A stretch of 64,000 bases of DNA, from assembly GCA_019671005.1 (NCBI GenBank), contig CM033719.1:23982750-24046749 (forward strand). Reading direction: 5' to 3'. Position 1 is the stretch's first letter. Every line of letters starts with the position of its first letter. The stretch comes from Hibiscus mutabilis (lineage: Eukaryota > Streptophyta > Magnoliopsida > Malvales > Malvaceae). The notes under the pieces were generated by a model that made no database searches, was not told the origin of the DNA, and saw only the letters and a list, made by a program, of their open reading frames with translations. Positions 21,520-33,555 of the stretch are shown piece by piece. The translations under genes and the position numbers were made by a program.

Positions 21520-22050
21520 ATACTATTGCCATTTTGTAAAGGGTTTCTTGATGATTGCTGCACCGATCACGAAATTATTAAGGAAGGATGTCCCTTTTGT
21601 TTGGACTAATAAATGTCAAGAGAGCTTTGATTAGTAAAAGCGGATTTTAACTGAAGCTCCAGTGCTTGTATAGCCAGAATCGGGAAAGGATTTCATATTG
21701 TATAGTGGCGCATCCCGTAATGGGTTGGGATGTGTGCTAATGCAATAAGGAAGGGTAATAGCATATGCCTTCAAACAATTAAAAATGCATGAGAAAAATT
21801 ATCCGATTCATGATTTGGAGTTGGCTGCAATTGTTTTTGCGTTGAAGATTTGGCGTCATTATTTGTATGGTGAGCGGTGCTATATTTTCACATATCATAA
21901 AAGTTTGAAGTATTTGATGACACAGAAAGAAATAAATTTGAGACGGAGAAGATGGTTCGAATTGATTAAAGATTGTGAACTTGTGATTAATTATCATCCT
22001 GGAAAAGCAAATGTTGTGGCTGATGCTTTAAGTCGAAAGACATTTGCTGC
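21520..22050 (+). pseudogene. Element G RNase H
   Basis: After the frame break, pieces such as GCVLMQ near 21730 and, from 21785, YPIHDLELAAIVFALKIWRH, LKYLMTQKEINLRRRRW and HPGKANVVADALSRK are the usual Ty3 RNase H and connection blocks. The first third is interrupted by stops. The enzyme degrades RNA during cDNA synthesis; this copy cannot be made as a whole. Confidence 0.88.
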
Positions 22051-22966
22051 CTTAAGGGCATTGAATGTTCAGATAGCTTTGGGAAATGATGGTGCTTTGA
22101 TTGCAAATTTACAGCTCAAACCTACCTTGTTAGATCGTATTAAAGAGTCTCAGAATAAAGATGAAAAGTGTTCAACTGTACTGAAGCAAGTTGAAAATGG
22201 TGAGACTAAAGACTATGAAGTTAAGAATGATGGATGTCTTTATTATCATAATAGAATATATGTTCTTGATGATGAAGAGTTAAAAAGGGAACTTCTACAT
22301 GAAGCTCATTATAGTCCTTTGACGATGCATCCAAGAGGCAATAAAATGTATCAAGATTTAAAGAGCAGATATTGGTGGCCAGGTATGAAAAGAACAGTGA
22401 CATAATTTGTATCTAAATGTTTGAAATGTCAACAAGTGAAAGCGAAACATCAAGTGCCATCGGGTTTGCTACAACTGATTTCTATTCCCTAGTGGAAATG
22501 AGAGAATGTCACGATGGATTTTGTGACAGGCTTACCAATGACTCCGAGCAAAAAGGATGCTATTTGGGTGGTAGTGGACAGATTGACAAAGTCTGCTCAT
22601 TTTATTCCAGTCCGGACTGATTATACAATGGATAAGTATGTTGAGTTATACCTTAAGGAAACTGTACAACTACATGGTGTACCTCTATCTATTGTGTCAG
22701 ATAGGGATCCGAGGTTTACCTCGCGATTTTGGAGATCTTTACATGAGGCATTGGGAACTCGACTAAATTTTAGTACTGCCTTCCATCCTCAAACAGATGG
22801 TCAGTCTAAAAGGATAATTCAGATTCTTGAAGATATACTTAGAGCTTGTATAATTGAATTCGAAGGCTCGTGGGAAAAGTATTTTCCATTAGCTGAGTTC
22901 GCCTATAATAACAGTTATCAAGAAAGTATAAAGATGGCTCCTTATGAGGCCTTATATGGTAGGTGA
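22050..22966 (+). pseudogene. Element G integrase with mutated catalytic Glu
   Basis: The zinc-binding part has MHPRGNKMYQDLKSRYWWPG and, after a stop at 22403, KCLKCQQVKAKH. The core from 22514 has MDFVTGLP (first Asp), IVSDRDPRF (second Asp at 22700-22702) and FHPQTDGQSKRIIQ. In related elements the residue after QS is the catalytic Glu; here AAA (22808-22810) encodes Lys, so the DDE triad is broken. Stops at 22403 and near 22490-22500 further split it, and the frame ends TGA at 22964-22966, where CGA is expected. Confidence 0.9.
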
Positions 22967-23566
22967 TGTAGAACACCGTTAAATTGGTTTGAGCTTAAGT
23001 ATCGTAGTTTGATTGGACCTGATTTGATGCGAGAAGTGGAAAATAAAGTTAAAATAGTATAGGACAACCTTAAGAAAGCATCATATCGACAGAAATCTTA
23101 TGCGGATATAAAGAGAAAAGATATAGAGTTTGAGGTTGGTGAAAAAGTGTTCCTTAAAGTTTCACCCTGGAAAAAGGTGTTACGCTTCGGACGTAAAGGA
23201 AAGTTAAGTCCGAGGTATATTGGTCCTTATGAGATTTTAAAGAAAGTTGGCCCAATGGCATATCAATTATCGTTGCCTCCATATTTGAGCAAAATTCATA
23301 ATATGTTTCATGTTTCGATGCTTAGAAGATATCGATTAGATCCTACTCATGTGATATCACTGGTAGAGATCGAAATTTAGCCAGATTTGACTTATGAGGA
23401 GGAACCAGTGAGGATTCTTGCTCATGGAGTTAAAGAATTGAGAAACAAAACTATTCCTTTAGTAAAAGTTCTTTGGCAGAATCATAAAGTGGAAGAAACC
23501 ACTTGGGAAACGAAGGAATCAATGGAAAAGCAATACCCGCGTCTTTTTAAAACATGTACGTTTTAA
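22967..23566 (+). pseudogene. Element G integrase C-terminus and chromodomain-like tail
   Basis: KLSPRYIGPYEILKKVG is the GPY/F module, followed by FHVSMLRRY. A stop TAG at 23378-23380 replaces what is probably Gln before PDLTYEEEPV. The tail (about 23400-23560) has VKELRNKTIPLVKVLW and EETTWETKE, the pattern of the degenerate chromodomain of Tekay/Del elements. Chromodomains steer integration to histone-marked heterochromatin. The final stop is near 23564. Confidence 0.85.
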
Positions 23567-23584
23567 AATTCGATGACGAATTTT

Positions 23585-23596
23585 CTTGAGGAGAAT
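23585..23596 (+). promoter_or_regulatory. Polypurine tract of G
   Basis: CTTGAGGAGAAT directly precedes the 3' LTR start at 23597. It is short and imperfect. Confidence 0.7.
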
Positions 23597-26426
23597 TGTA
23601 ACACCCCCATAGTTGCTTAGTGACCAAATGGTAAAGATTTGAAAGTTTGCAGTTTTAGTTAAGTGACTAAAATGTAAGATTTTAAAGTTTAGGGGCTAAA
23701 GTGAAAAGTTAAGAAAAGTTCAAGGACCAACACGGTAATTTTCCCAACAATTATTTTTATTCTATAAATTAGTAGATCACCTAATGGTGTGGATCGAATA
23801 TAAAATTATGGTTTGATCTAATGTTTCTATTATTGGGAAATTACAGTTGAAGTTTAAAATAGAATTCGGGTAATCATATGAACTCGAAATGTTGTAAAAT
23901 TTTGAAGGGAGTTTTAAGATGACCCGAGGAATATGAAATTATGGTTTTGAATCCTTTTTAATTAATTTAGATTTAATTCTATTTAGTATTTTGTGTAGGT
24001 GATGGAATGGCATTTTTGTAGATATGATATTTCATTAATGGCAATTTAGTCATTTCACCTATACTTTTTAATATAAAATGATTATGGAAGATGATAAGGA
24101 TGAGGTGTTGGCTTTCTATTAGTTATAACTCAAGGGAAAATTAGTCATTTGACTATTTTAGATATTTTTGTTATAATTAGCCAAATATAAAGACATTTGG
24201 CATCAAATTAAAGAAAGAAAAATTTTGGAAATTTTGCTCATCTTTCTTCCAAAGTGTCGAGTTCTCCAACCCTATGTAAGAGAAATTTTTGGTTCAATTT
24301 TAAGCTTGATTGGATTGGTTTTTGGGTTGAGACATGAAATACGAAATTAATCTCTATGAAATTCTCTTTCTTTTGGTACCATTTCTGTGTGGGTTTTCAT
24401 GTCTCTAAGTTGAATTTTGAAAGATAGGGTGGATGAAGGACATATTGAAATCTTGTGTTTTATGATTCTATCAAGTTGGATATGGTGTTGTAGTGTTATT
24501 TTTATGCTTATAGTGATGGAAATGTTAAGATTTAAAGTATGGAGAATTTTTGGTGAAGTTGGAAAATTAGGGGAAATTATGTCAAAATTTATTTCGACAA
24601 GGGAAGTGATTTGAAATGATGTTTTTCATGTTTGGTTGAAGTTGGAATGTTTAAAACTTGAGTGATGGACTATTATGTCAATTATGGAAATTAAAGGGTT
24701 GAAGTGTAGGAATTTATTTTAATGTTGGTTATGAAGAATTATGCATTTTACATGCTTTAAAGTGTTCTTTGAAGAAAAAATCCCATGTTGAAGTGTTAGG
24801 GACCATTTCGGCAATTATCTAAATTTTTGTAAAATGTTAATTTAAAGTATTTAGGTTAAGTGTTATCGCCTAAGCTTTATTTTAATGTTTGTATTATTGA
24901 ACATGGGATTGAATTGTGAAAATTCAAAATGTGGGGTGATTGAGTATAAGTGAAAGAAATGAGAATTTCTAGGAAGCTATGAAGTGAAAGGGTATATTAA
25001 ATTGAAGAAAGTATTGATATGTTGTTAATACATTAAAGGAATTTTTATGAAATTTTCTCCTATTAATGTACTTAGTGGATTGATAATCTAACATAAACAT
25101 TTAAATGTATGTGTTATGGTTGGATGAATACAAGCAGCTGAACAAGTTCGAGTTCGAAATCAGTTGAAAGATAAATAGAAGGTCCCAGAGTAAACATAAT
25201 TTGGTACAAGTATTTAGTGAGGCATATAAGGTGAGTGCATTTATATGTTTCGAAATATATTTTAATAGACTTTTAAGAATTCTATTTACTTGATCTTATT
25301 GAAATAATAACATGGTTTTTGTATAAGTTATAAGGTGTTTTATAGATAAAGGAAAAAGGTTAGTACTTGATAGGGTATGAACTGCCTTATGTGTTTATAT
25401 GTTTTCGGCACTTTATATGTCTACAGGTTATCGTCGCTTCGGTGACTAGTACTCAAGGAGTACCGACCTTGCATACTTTAGTTTCTCTTTATACAATTCT
25501 TGGGCTAATTATAAACTTAATGTATATGAAATTCACCATTTCTCATGGTATAAGAAAGGTTTAAAATGAACTTGCCTAACCATGTTCTTATTTATTTCAA
25601 TATTTACTTTTAAGACTACCTAATGCCTCACTATGTTATACTTAGTGTGTGTACTTTGTTTGTACACACGTAGGTTGATAAGGAACAGTGGTAAGCAGCA
25701 GTAGCTCGGATTATTTTGCGGACGAGCACATACTACATGTTATCATAGTATCAGTTTGACATCCTATATGGTATTTTGATTAGTGGCATGTATAAAGTAA
25801 AACTCTTGTATTTTGTGTAAACCTAGCTCTAATATCTCTAAAGATGGTGATGTTTTTAGTTGCAGCATGATTTAGTAATGTTATTAGGTAATTTGTACTG
25901 ATATAGAAATAGTTTTGTAGACTTATAATCGAAATAGGTAAAAATGGTATTAAAATTCTACACCGGGCAGTTAGTTTGAAAAATCACTATAAATTATACC
26001 GGTTGAGTTAAATGATGAATTTTACATGTATGAACTATAAATTGAGTCTAGTTTATTTAAAAAAAACGGTGACTGATTTTGAGGTCTGTACTAAAAGTTA
26101 TGAATTTTTATTCGACGAAAGGTCAGAAAAACTGGATAGCAGAATTTTGGAAACCTTATACTGTGACGAGACTTTAAGAATTTTTATAACTTTTTGTAGA
26201 TTTTATTAAGTTTTTTGGAATATACCGTTAGAATCGTGTTTGAATCTAGTTTTTATCGGTATAAATAGAGTTGATTTCCAATTTCTAGACTGTCCGGTAG
26301 AAACAAAAATGTGGAAAGTGGTATGAATACTATTTTTACTTGAAGCAAAATTTGAAACGTTTTTCAATAATGTTTTATAATATTAACGACTCGTATTTGG
26401 AAACGAATACGGGAAGGTGTGTTACA
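23597..26426 (+). mobile_element. Element G 3' LTR
   Basis: Starts TGTAACACCCC and ends GTGTTACA, followed by TSD GCTTT (26427-26431). It is collinear with the 5' LTR except for a ~208-bp gap at about 25387 and small indels. The hairpin GTCGC-TTCG-GTGAC is at 25433-25446. The shared stem-loop around 25629-25647 keeps 6 of 7 pairs, one better than in the 5' LTR. Confidence 0.93.
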
Positions 26427-26587
26427 GCTTTACTCCCATTGGATGGATGAATACCTCACTCCCATTGGATGAACCACTACTTAGTGAGTAAGATCTTGAA
26501 GCTCATTGGTTCTATTTTATGTGATAAAAAATAATATAGATATATATATCTATATATATATTACCTGCCCTAAAGCAAAACCTACAG

Positions 26588-26792
26588 CCATTTTTTTCCC
26601 TCTAACCGCACCCTACATTTCCATTCCATTCCCAGATTTTTGGCAGCCCCAACCCTACATTTTTATTCCATTATCCCCAAAAACCCACGGCCATTTTTTC
26701 CCTCTAGCCTCACCCTACATTTCTATTCCATTCCCAGATTTTTTGCAGCCCCAACCCTACATTTTCATTCCATTATCCCCAAAAACCCACGG
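26588..26792 (+). repeat. C-rich ~103-bp tandem duplication in C LTR1
   Basis: Two units share CCCTACATTT, CATTCCCAGATTTTT, GCAGCCCCAACCCTACA and CCCCAAAAACCCACGG. The equivalents are at about 39137-39345 in LTR2 and 51753-51955 in LTR3. Confidence 0.8.
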
Positions 26793-27319
26793 TTGATTAT
26801 TGATTTTCATTTTTTTCCTTAGCCACGCCGCACCCACCCCCGAACTCTCTCCCATTACACAATCCCTACATTTCTCATTTTCCCCAAAACAAATCCTTAG
26901 GCCATTTTCATTTTCCCCAATATAAATCCCTACGCCATTATTCATTCCCCAAAACCACGACCATTACCCCCCCCCCATAATCCCCCTTTAACCGAAACCA
27001 TTTTCAAGCTATCCTCACCTTATTCACCCTCCATTCGAACCACAAAAAACCCTTGAATCAAGCTTTTTCAACTCCAATGACAACGATCCGTGGATTGGTT
27101 GATCGAGCATATAGTTAAGTTTTGGTATTTTCTTCCCTTTTATTATATATTTTTTTATGTAATCCATTCTTATGGTCTAATGAAATATTGATGAGATTTT
27201 TGTTTAATTTATTTAATTGTGTTATGTCTTGTATTTTATTTGTTGGATGTGGTTTAATTTAGTGTTTGCTTGTATGTGTTCTTAGGATAGTTCAGCTTTT
27301 TAGAATTTGTTTAATTAAT

Positions 27320-27730
27320 TTAAAACATGCTCTTGGCTTATTGGAGTAAGTGTTTAAATTAATTAAAATGAATTTAGTTTAGGTTTTTAGGTTGGTTGAG
27401 GCCTTAGTTTAGGGTTTAATTTAATTTAATTAATTTAAATTATATGTTTGGCTTATTGGGGCATAAGTTTTAAATTAATTAAATTAAATTTAGGATTAGT
27501 TTTTTTAGAGCCATAGTTAGATTTAAGGTTCGAATTAATTTACTTAATTTAAATTTATCCTTGGCTCATTGGGATAAATGTTAAATTCATTAAATTAGTT
27601 GATCATCTCTTAATTACCCTTTAGGATAAAATTGATATTTGACTTAGGTGAACACCTAATTAAAATCATAATTAATTAATTCGTTTCATTTTAATTAGAA
27701 TGCTTGGCTTTTTGGGATACTAGTCTAAAA
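27320..27730 (+). repeat. TTGGCTTATTGGG / TTAATTAA repeat series in C LTR1
   Basis: Four to five diverged units of ~110-140 bp, each with (C)TTGGCT(T/C)ATTGGG followed by TTAAATTAATTAAA-like sequence (near 27333, 27451, 27563 and 27704). The same series lies in LTR2 (about 39905-40290) and LTR3 (about 52515-52900). Confidence 0.75.
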
Positions 27731-28623
27731 TCAATCAAATTAATTGTTTTGCTTTAAGATGATCCAAAATTATTAGGATTTTTTTAGTTTTTTAGGATTT
27801 AATTAATTCCTGGGTAATATTAGACTAACCTAGTTAATAATTAAATCACTAGTTGAATTTCCATAATTTGGGCCTTTTTAGGTTAGGACTTTAGTGGACC
27901 TAGGTTTTATTTCAAGCACTTCCTTGTCATGCATTTTAATTGTCATTCATACAACTCTAATATTTTAATGGACATGCATATGGTTAATTAACTTAACTTA
28001 TAAAAAGGAGGTATTTATTAATTCTGATATTTGTGTCATAACAGTCCTGGTTCATTGGATGTTGACCAAATATTCGAATTAATTCTTACCGTCTAAAGGT
28101 AAATGTAATTTGAGATAAAATTTTGACAAGTCATAACATCATACTTAGCTGCTTGCATCATGCATAAAGGTGATGAACGAAGTTCGAACCATAAATTAAC
28201 ACGGCAGTCGAGCTTATTTGATGTCGGTTTAATTAATTTGAATTCACCAATTTGACAAATGCCTGTCTAATTAAAGTTTATATTCAGTCACGAACCATTT
28301 AATTAAAGTAAATTTAAATTTCGATAATTTCCATCAATTAAAGGCAACATATATTTTGGTACCGATTTTCGGGCGTGATGAGGGTGCTAATTCTTCCCCA
28401 CGCGTAACCAACTCCCAAACCTGCTTTCGAACGAATCTCTGGTTTTATGGTGTACGGTCTACCCTAGTGGTCGGTGGCGACTCCAAGTCTTTCGTTTTAA
28501 AAAATACGATTTTTTAAAGAACTTCCCCATATTTTCAAACATTTTTCCCAAAAAAAGAGAAAAGGAAAAGGACACCCACCTTTTAGCGATCATCGAATTT
28601 TCATAAAAAAAGGTCGCTACAGT

Positions 28624-28642
28624 TGGCGACTCCGCTGGGGAC
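28624..28642 (+). promoter_or_regulatory. Primer binding site of C, tRNA-Arg type
   Basis: TGGCGACTCCGCTGGGGAC starts 2 bp after LTR1. Ogre/Tat elements are known to use a tRNA-Arg primer with this kind of sequence. The second unit's site (41238-41255) is altered to TGGCGACTCATTGGGGAC. Confidence 0.8.
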
Positions 28643-31600
28643 AATTTTGTTTTTACAAAACAAAAAAAAGAGTTAAGCTAAGAAAATCTACGTTACTTTT
28701 AATTGATGGAAATATTAAAATTTAAATTGAATTTAATCAATTTGTTCCTTTTTGAAGATATGACTTTAATTACACGGGCTTTAATAATTGGTGGTTTCAA
28801 ATTAATTGCCCCATTTAATTTCTAAGGAATCACCAACATGTGTTGCATCACGATCATCAAGCTCTAAACTTGAGATTTGTCCCTTGAGTGGGAGTGAAAT
28901 GCCACATACCCACGTGAGTAGCCCTCCACGGGTCGGTAATTCATTTCTAGAATCCACACTTTTTGACACATGAGCAGCCCTCCACGTCACTAGGTCGTGC
29001 GTTCCCTTTAACCAAATCCAATTCGCAAGCCTGTAATGGGCCAGGATTAGGGTTCTTGTTGCCTTAGTAAGTAATAAGATAGGTTCGAGTACCCTTTTTA
29101 GAACAGAGCCCACATGCTTGATAATCTAGGAAGCCCACCCCGATTAGAGCCATGCGGACAACCATAGTGAGCTAGAATTCATGTGATTAGATTTTTGCTT
29201 TTCTTCGTTGGTTACTTCGCTTTGCTATATTTTCACTTGTTTGATTTATTTGTTTTGTCCATTACTAACCTGTCCTTTTGTTTTCTTATTTATACATTGT
29301 CATATCATTAAGAAAACAGTAATTTGGAAATAGTCTAAAATTAAAAGCTTGATCAATGGGAGATTCGATACATAACAATGATGAGAAGAATTTTGAGGAA
29401 TTCCCACAAATGAGTGATTGGATGAAGGGTAGGTTCAGAAGCTCAAGGACCAAGCTACAAGCCGCAAAAGGGCAACCCAAGAGTATCAAATACCGATGAC
29501 GGAACGACTTTGAGATGCTACTTAGAATATTTGGGGGCAAGAGTGTAATACCCCAAAATTTGCTAAGTTGTTTAAGAGTCAATTAGTACTAAAATAAGGG
29601 CTTAAAAGCTAACTTAGTGACTAAAATGACAAAATATAAAAGTTAGGATTTCTTTAATTATGGACTCTAAGAAATGAATTTCTGAGAATTTAAAGTATCG
29701 TGTGATAGAGAGTAAGCAAAATATGGTACTTGCGAAGTTTGGTTGAAATTCGATAGGAAAAGTATAGGCACCTGATGGATAATTTTTACCATTAAATATT
29801 TTTATTGCACAGATAAGTAGTACAAGTTACAAGAAGTTGATATGTATAATTAGATTTCTAGTATGAGATAGAAATCTATTTTTGATCGAACGATTAAGGG
29901 ATAATCAGATACTTGATCCGAATAAAAATACAGTATAAGATGTCGAATTTCGATCGAACTGCAAGCTTAAGTGTGCTCAGGGCATAGGATGGGTGGCCTA
30001 TTTGGAAGGTCTTATGTCAGTACTCGAGACTGATAAAAATGAATCAATTTGAGTTAATATTATTCGTATGGATATCTGATAAAGGATTATTAAGAGAATT
30101 TTATCCGATAAAGATTTTGGGTAAATTATCAGTATATTAGACCGAGTCAAAATTTCAAGATTTTGATTTTTACAAAATTATGGAATATTTTGTATATCAA
30201 CAATATTTATTCATGGAAATTAGAAATATGAGAATTTCATATTTTACCCGATAGTTCGAAAAATGGAAAATTGTAGTAAGTGATTATCAGGTAATCGAAT
30301 CGAATTGCAATTTTAAAGACAACTCCATAAGCCATGGAAAATTCATAAAATATTATTTTATGAATATTTTAATATTTATAGTTGGATTCTAACTAGATTT
30401 AGTTCTATTTTTACATGATGGCAAATTATGAAATAGAACTTAGTTGGAGGGTTATTTGGACTTAAGTAATTAAATGAATTTAATATTCATTTAATTAAAC
30501 ACACTTGGCATTAATAAGTAAAAGATGAAAAAATTGTTCATAAACCACCAAGAAAGAAAGAAAAAATACACAAAAAAATTCCTAGGCAATTTGAAGGCTT
30601 CCAAACAAGACTCAAGGTATGTTTTTGATAGAAAATTAATCTATGTTTAATTTTCTTTCATTTGATAGTAATTTTACAAAGAGTTATGAAGATTTATTCA
30701 TTTTATTGATGAGCGAGAAAATAGGGTTTCATGTTCTATGTTGAGATTGAAGCTTGATTTAAGTAAATCAAGTGTTGTGGAGTTGAAATCAAGCTTAGAT
30801 TTAGATTAATTTCATGTTTGAAGACATAAACCCTAAATTTTTTGGATTTTATTTAGGGTTTTGAAATTAAGGATGAATATGGAAGATTTATGATTCTACA
30901 AGCTTGGTTTTGATGTTAGAATGAAAAAAAAAATTCTCAACTAGTCTTCTAAGTGATTATTTTGGCATGCTTGGTAAATTAGGGAAAATATTGTGAAAAT
31001 TTTCCTAGGGGTGAATTTGAAGAGACTATGAAATTACAAGCTTGATTATGGCATTAGGACTAAAATAAAATCCTTGAAAATTTTAGACACCCAATTTACC
31101 ATGTAGGAAGAATTTGGGGTTTTAAGTGTTAATTCTTGGAAATGAAGAATAACTGTTAGAAAAAATTATTTTGAGTATTTTAGAATGTTGTTTGAATGAA
31201 AAACAACCTTGGGAAGTTGTAGTTACCATTTCGGCCAAGGGCTAAAATAAAAGGAAAATTTTGAGAAAATTATAAAAATGTTGGATTTATTAATTAGTAC
31301 AAGTTTGGAAACTTTTGTGTGAAATTGGTGACTAAAATGTCACTTTAAAAAAAGTTAGTGGATTGAAGGGCATTGAGTAAAAGTTAGTGGAAAATGATAG
31401 AATTATGGAGTAATTGTGATTCGAGCTTGAATAATTGCAAAATGGTCAATAGGGACCAAAATGGACTATTCTGCTACTAAGGGAGAAAAAGGGGAAATTT
31501 TTGGAAAATTTTTATATTCGAATAATACTACTAGTATTTTATAGTTAAGCAGGGTTAGATTAAAAGAAAAATCTAACATGTATGTTATTGTATATGTTCA

Positions 31601-32022
31601 ATGGGTAAATATGCAGCATTCGAGCAGGACAAGGAAACATGAGATAAAAGAGGCAAGGAAAAAGTAGTGAACTAGCTTAGTGAGGCCCAATATTTTGTAT
31701 AGCCTAGGTGAGTGCATTATATGCATGAATGACATGTTACAAATAGGACGACTTGCGATAAGTCGACCTTGATAAGAATGAAAATGTATGTTGATCAAAG
31801 TTATGCAAATGACATATGTGACACGTTGATATAGCATAATAATTTATCTAAGATAAATCGAATGTTAGATTTTGGGTATGAACTGCCCATTATCGAATTA
31901 TGAATGATAGTATTGACGGATTGGATATTGAATATGAAAATATTATATTGTTATGCCCGAGTACTTGTGTGAGAGTCTTTGGTATAGTTGGATATCCATA
32001 GAGTCTTAGCAGCTGCGTCCTA

Positions 32023-32234
32023 GCACTACGGTGCGTTTCAGTCACTTCGGTGATGTTTAGACACTTTGGTGTCGACTTAGACGCTACGGTGTTGTTCAGA
32101 CACTTCGGTATTATTAGCACAAAATGTTCGATTATGAGGAGCAAAGAGCGTCCTCGAGTACGTACTCATCTCGGTCGCCCAGCGATGCAGATGCTACAAA
32201 GATCGTAGACACTACAGTGTCGTGATGACTCTAT
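32023..32234 (+). repeat. Tetraloop hairpin array in solo LTR, unit 1
   Basis: A run of very short hairpins, stems 4-5 bp with 4-nt loops: GCAC-TACG-GTGC (32023-32034), TCAC-TTCG-GTGA (32042-32053), GACAC-TTTG-GTGTC (32060-32073), ACGC-TACG-GTGT (32081-32092), a decayed one at 32101-32110, and GACAC-TACA-GTGTC at the end. Two further ones are intact in the unit 2 copy but disrupted here. Loops close with C-G, the C(UNCG)G form known to be unusually stable in RNA. Confidence 0.75.
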
Positions 32235-32522
32235 ACCATAGGTTCACATGATTTTGTACTTTGGGCTATAATTCAGGAAATGCTTTTATGCATGTAGATA
32301 GGCCAATATGTTTATCGTGTTTATCACCGATAAAGTAAGAATAAAATTATGACTTTGAATATATATATATATATACATGCAACCATGATTCATTGAAATA
32401 AGTTAATTTCTCATTTAGCATGATAAATGATGAGATGTTATAAACTGCACGGGAAATCACTTGCCATTTTTGCAGGGATTGGGTTATTTATGTTATTTGT
32501 TTATATTGTTATATTTAGGCCC

Positions 32523-32541
32523 CGCTAAGTTATACTTAGCG
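32523..32541 (+). promoter_or_regulatory. Conserved LTR stem-loop (solo LTR version)
   Basis: Perfect 7-bp arms CGCTAAG and CTTAGCG around loop TTATA; AGGT follows 20 nt downstream. Same geometry as at 3533-3551 and 55474-55490. Confidence 0.65.
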
Positions 32542-33555
32542 TGTGTTTCGTAATACACATAGGTCGATCGTGCTAGTATTATCGAAGAAGGAGTTGCACT
32601 TTTGGAAATCGAGTTATTGCTTATAAGTAATAGTATGTATACTTACATCATAGTCTAGTGGACATGTACTCGTATTTTAAATTTGCAGTTGTTTTGTATT
32701 ACAAAACTTATAAGTTAGTTTACTTATTTTAAGTGGGCTTGTAACCTAAGTATTAAGGATGGATAGTATGGTTTTAAACTCATAGCAATTGGATTTGGTA
32801 TAATTATTACATAGATACTTTTGCTAATCAAGTGGCGATTTTAAAATCAAGAAAAGGTCTAGGTAGTACACATAGTTTACACCCTGAATTATATATTCAT
32901 ATTAATAACTATCTTAAATATTTATTTAACCAATTCAGGGTCGAAACTAGGTGACACTAGACAATTTTGTAATTTAATGAATATGAGGAAAAGTTATTTT
33001 ACTAAACTAGTTTTAAAAAACTTTACAAGTCAAGAAATCAGTTAAAAACTTTAGTAACATCTTCAATGTGTATTTAATCATCGAATATACGTTGAGGGTA
33101 TTACAAAGAGACGACAAATTTGATGTTTCAAGTACAAGGAATTGCCTAATGGCTCTAGTTCTAGCACGAGATGCTATTGGGATTCAGGAATACGCAAAGG
33201 AAGAGTCGAAAAAGGAACAAATGCCATCTTGGTGTGGGTCGTATGTCCAATGATTTTCTTTCATTGTTATAATAGAACAATATCTCCATTAATACAAGTT
33301 GTCTAACGAGGATATTTGCCAAATAAGTGTTCTTATTTGCATTCATGCATGTTTATATTATGTCACATTTGCTTGCAAAAAGTGCAAAGTGTAGGAATTA
33401 ATTAAAGGTTTTCATATGAAAGAAATTTGGTGTTTCATGCTTGCATTCATTTATGAATTTCCAAGTGTTAGCTTACGATCATTTATTTCAATCATTTATA
33501 CGATGCATCGCATACAATAATTCATGAAACAATAAAATTAATTGTTGGGGATCTC

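Larger units (their letters stand above)
15808..26426 (+). mobile_element. Element G: Tekay/Del-like Ty3 chromovirus
   Basis: A 10.6-kb element with TG...CA LTRs, initiator-Met primer site, gag, protease, RT, RNase H, integrase with GPY/F end and a chromodomain-like tail, and 5-bp TSD GCTTT on both sides. LTR lengths of 3052 and 2830 bp are typical of the Tekay/Del lineage. The two LTRs show many substitutions, so the insertion is not recent. Several stops and frame breaks make it non-functional. Confidence 0.95.
26427..28621 (+). mobile_element. Family C LTR1, right part
   Basis: Resumes with GCTTTACTCCC, matching LTR2 and LTR3, and ends GGTCGCTACA before the primer site. It contains a ~103-bp tandem duplication (26588-26792) of a C-rich segment, a short TA microsatellite near 26533, and a TTGGCTTATTGGGG repeat series (27320-27730). 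Joined with 15615-15807, the LTR would be about 2.38 kb. Confidence 0.9.
29544..33105 (+). mobile_element. Solo LTR (Tekay-like) in C unit 1
   Basis: Starts TGTAATACCCC, ends GGGTATTACA, and is flanked by the 5-bp direct repeat AAGAG (29539-29543 and 33106-33110). There is no internal region, so the rest was removed by LTR-LTR recombination. It shares the architecture of the G LTR (GTATGAACTGCCC, ATACTTAGCGTGTG, ACACAT(G)TAGGT) but is a different family. It contains a tetraloop hairpin array and the conserved stem-loop. Nearly identical copy at 42156-45715. Confidence 0.93.
29356..33253 (+). pseudogene. ORF1-like remnant split by solo LTR, unit 1
   Basis: An ATG at 29356 opens a 47-codon acidic-basic frame (GDSIHNNDEKNFEEF, WMKGRFRSS) ending TGA at 29497. 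In the next frame, sequence reading into the solo LTR site (CYLEYLGA) continues directly beyond it as DDKFDVSSTRNCLMALVLAR and YAKEESKKEQMPSW to a stop at 33251. The open frame across the pre-insertion site suggests a coding region cut by the LTR. Ogre elements carry an extra ORF1 of unknown function upstream of gag; assignment to it is by position only. Confidence 0.5.

Noticed and set aside
26506..26796. Open frame of 96 codons with repeated PYISIPFPDF
   Set aside because: It is a by-product of the 103-bp duplication in the C LTR; LTR2 and LTR3 do not keep it open.
28802..29113. Minus-strand 103-codon open frame, kept in the second C unit (41416-41643)
   Set aside because: It is conserved only because the whole unit is duplicated. 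There is no domain, it lies in the leader just after the primer site on the opposite strand, and frame length differs through indels.
29286..29582. Minus-strand 98-codon open frame, also at 41919-42194
   Set aside because: It runs across the solo LTR border and opposite the ORF1-like sense frame; a shadow frame.
32361..32380. AT dinucleotide run in the solo LTR
   Set aside because: A short microsatellite without further meaning.
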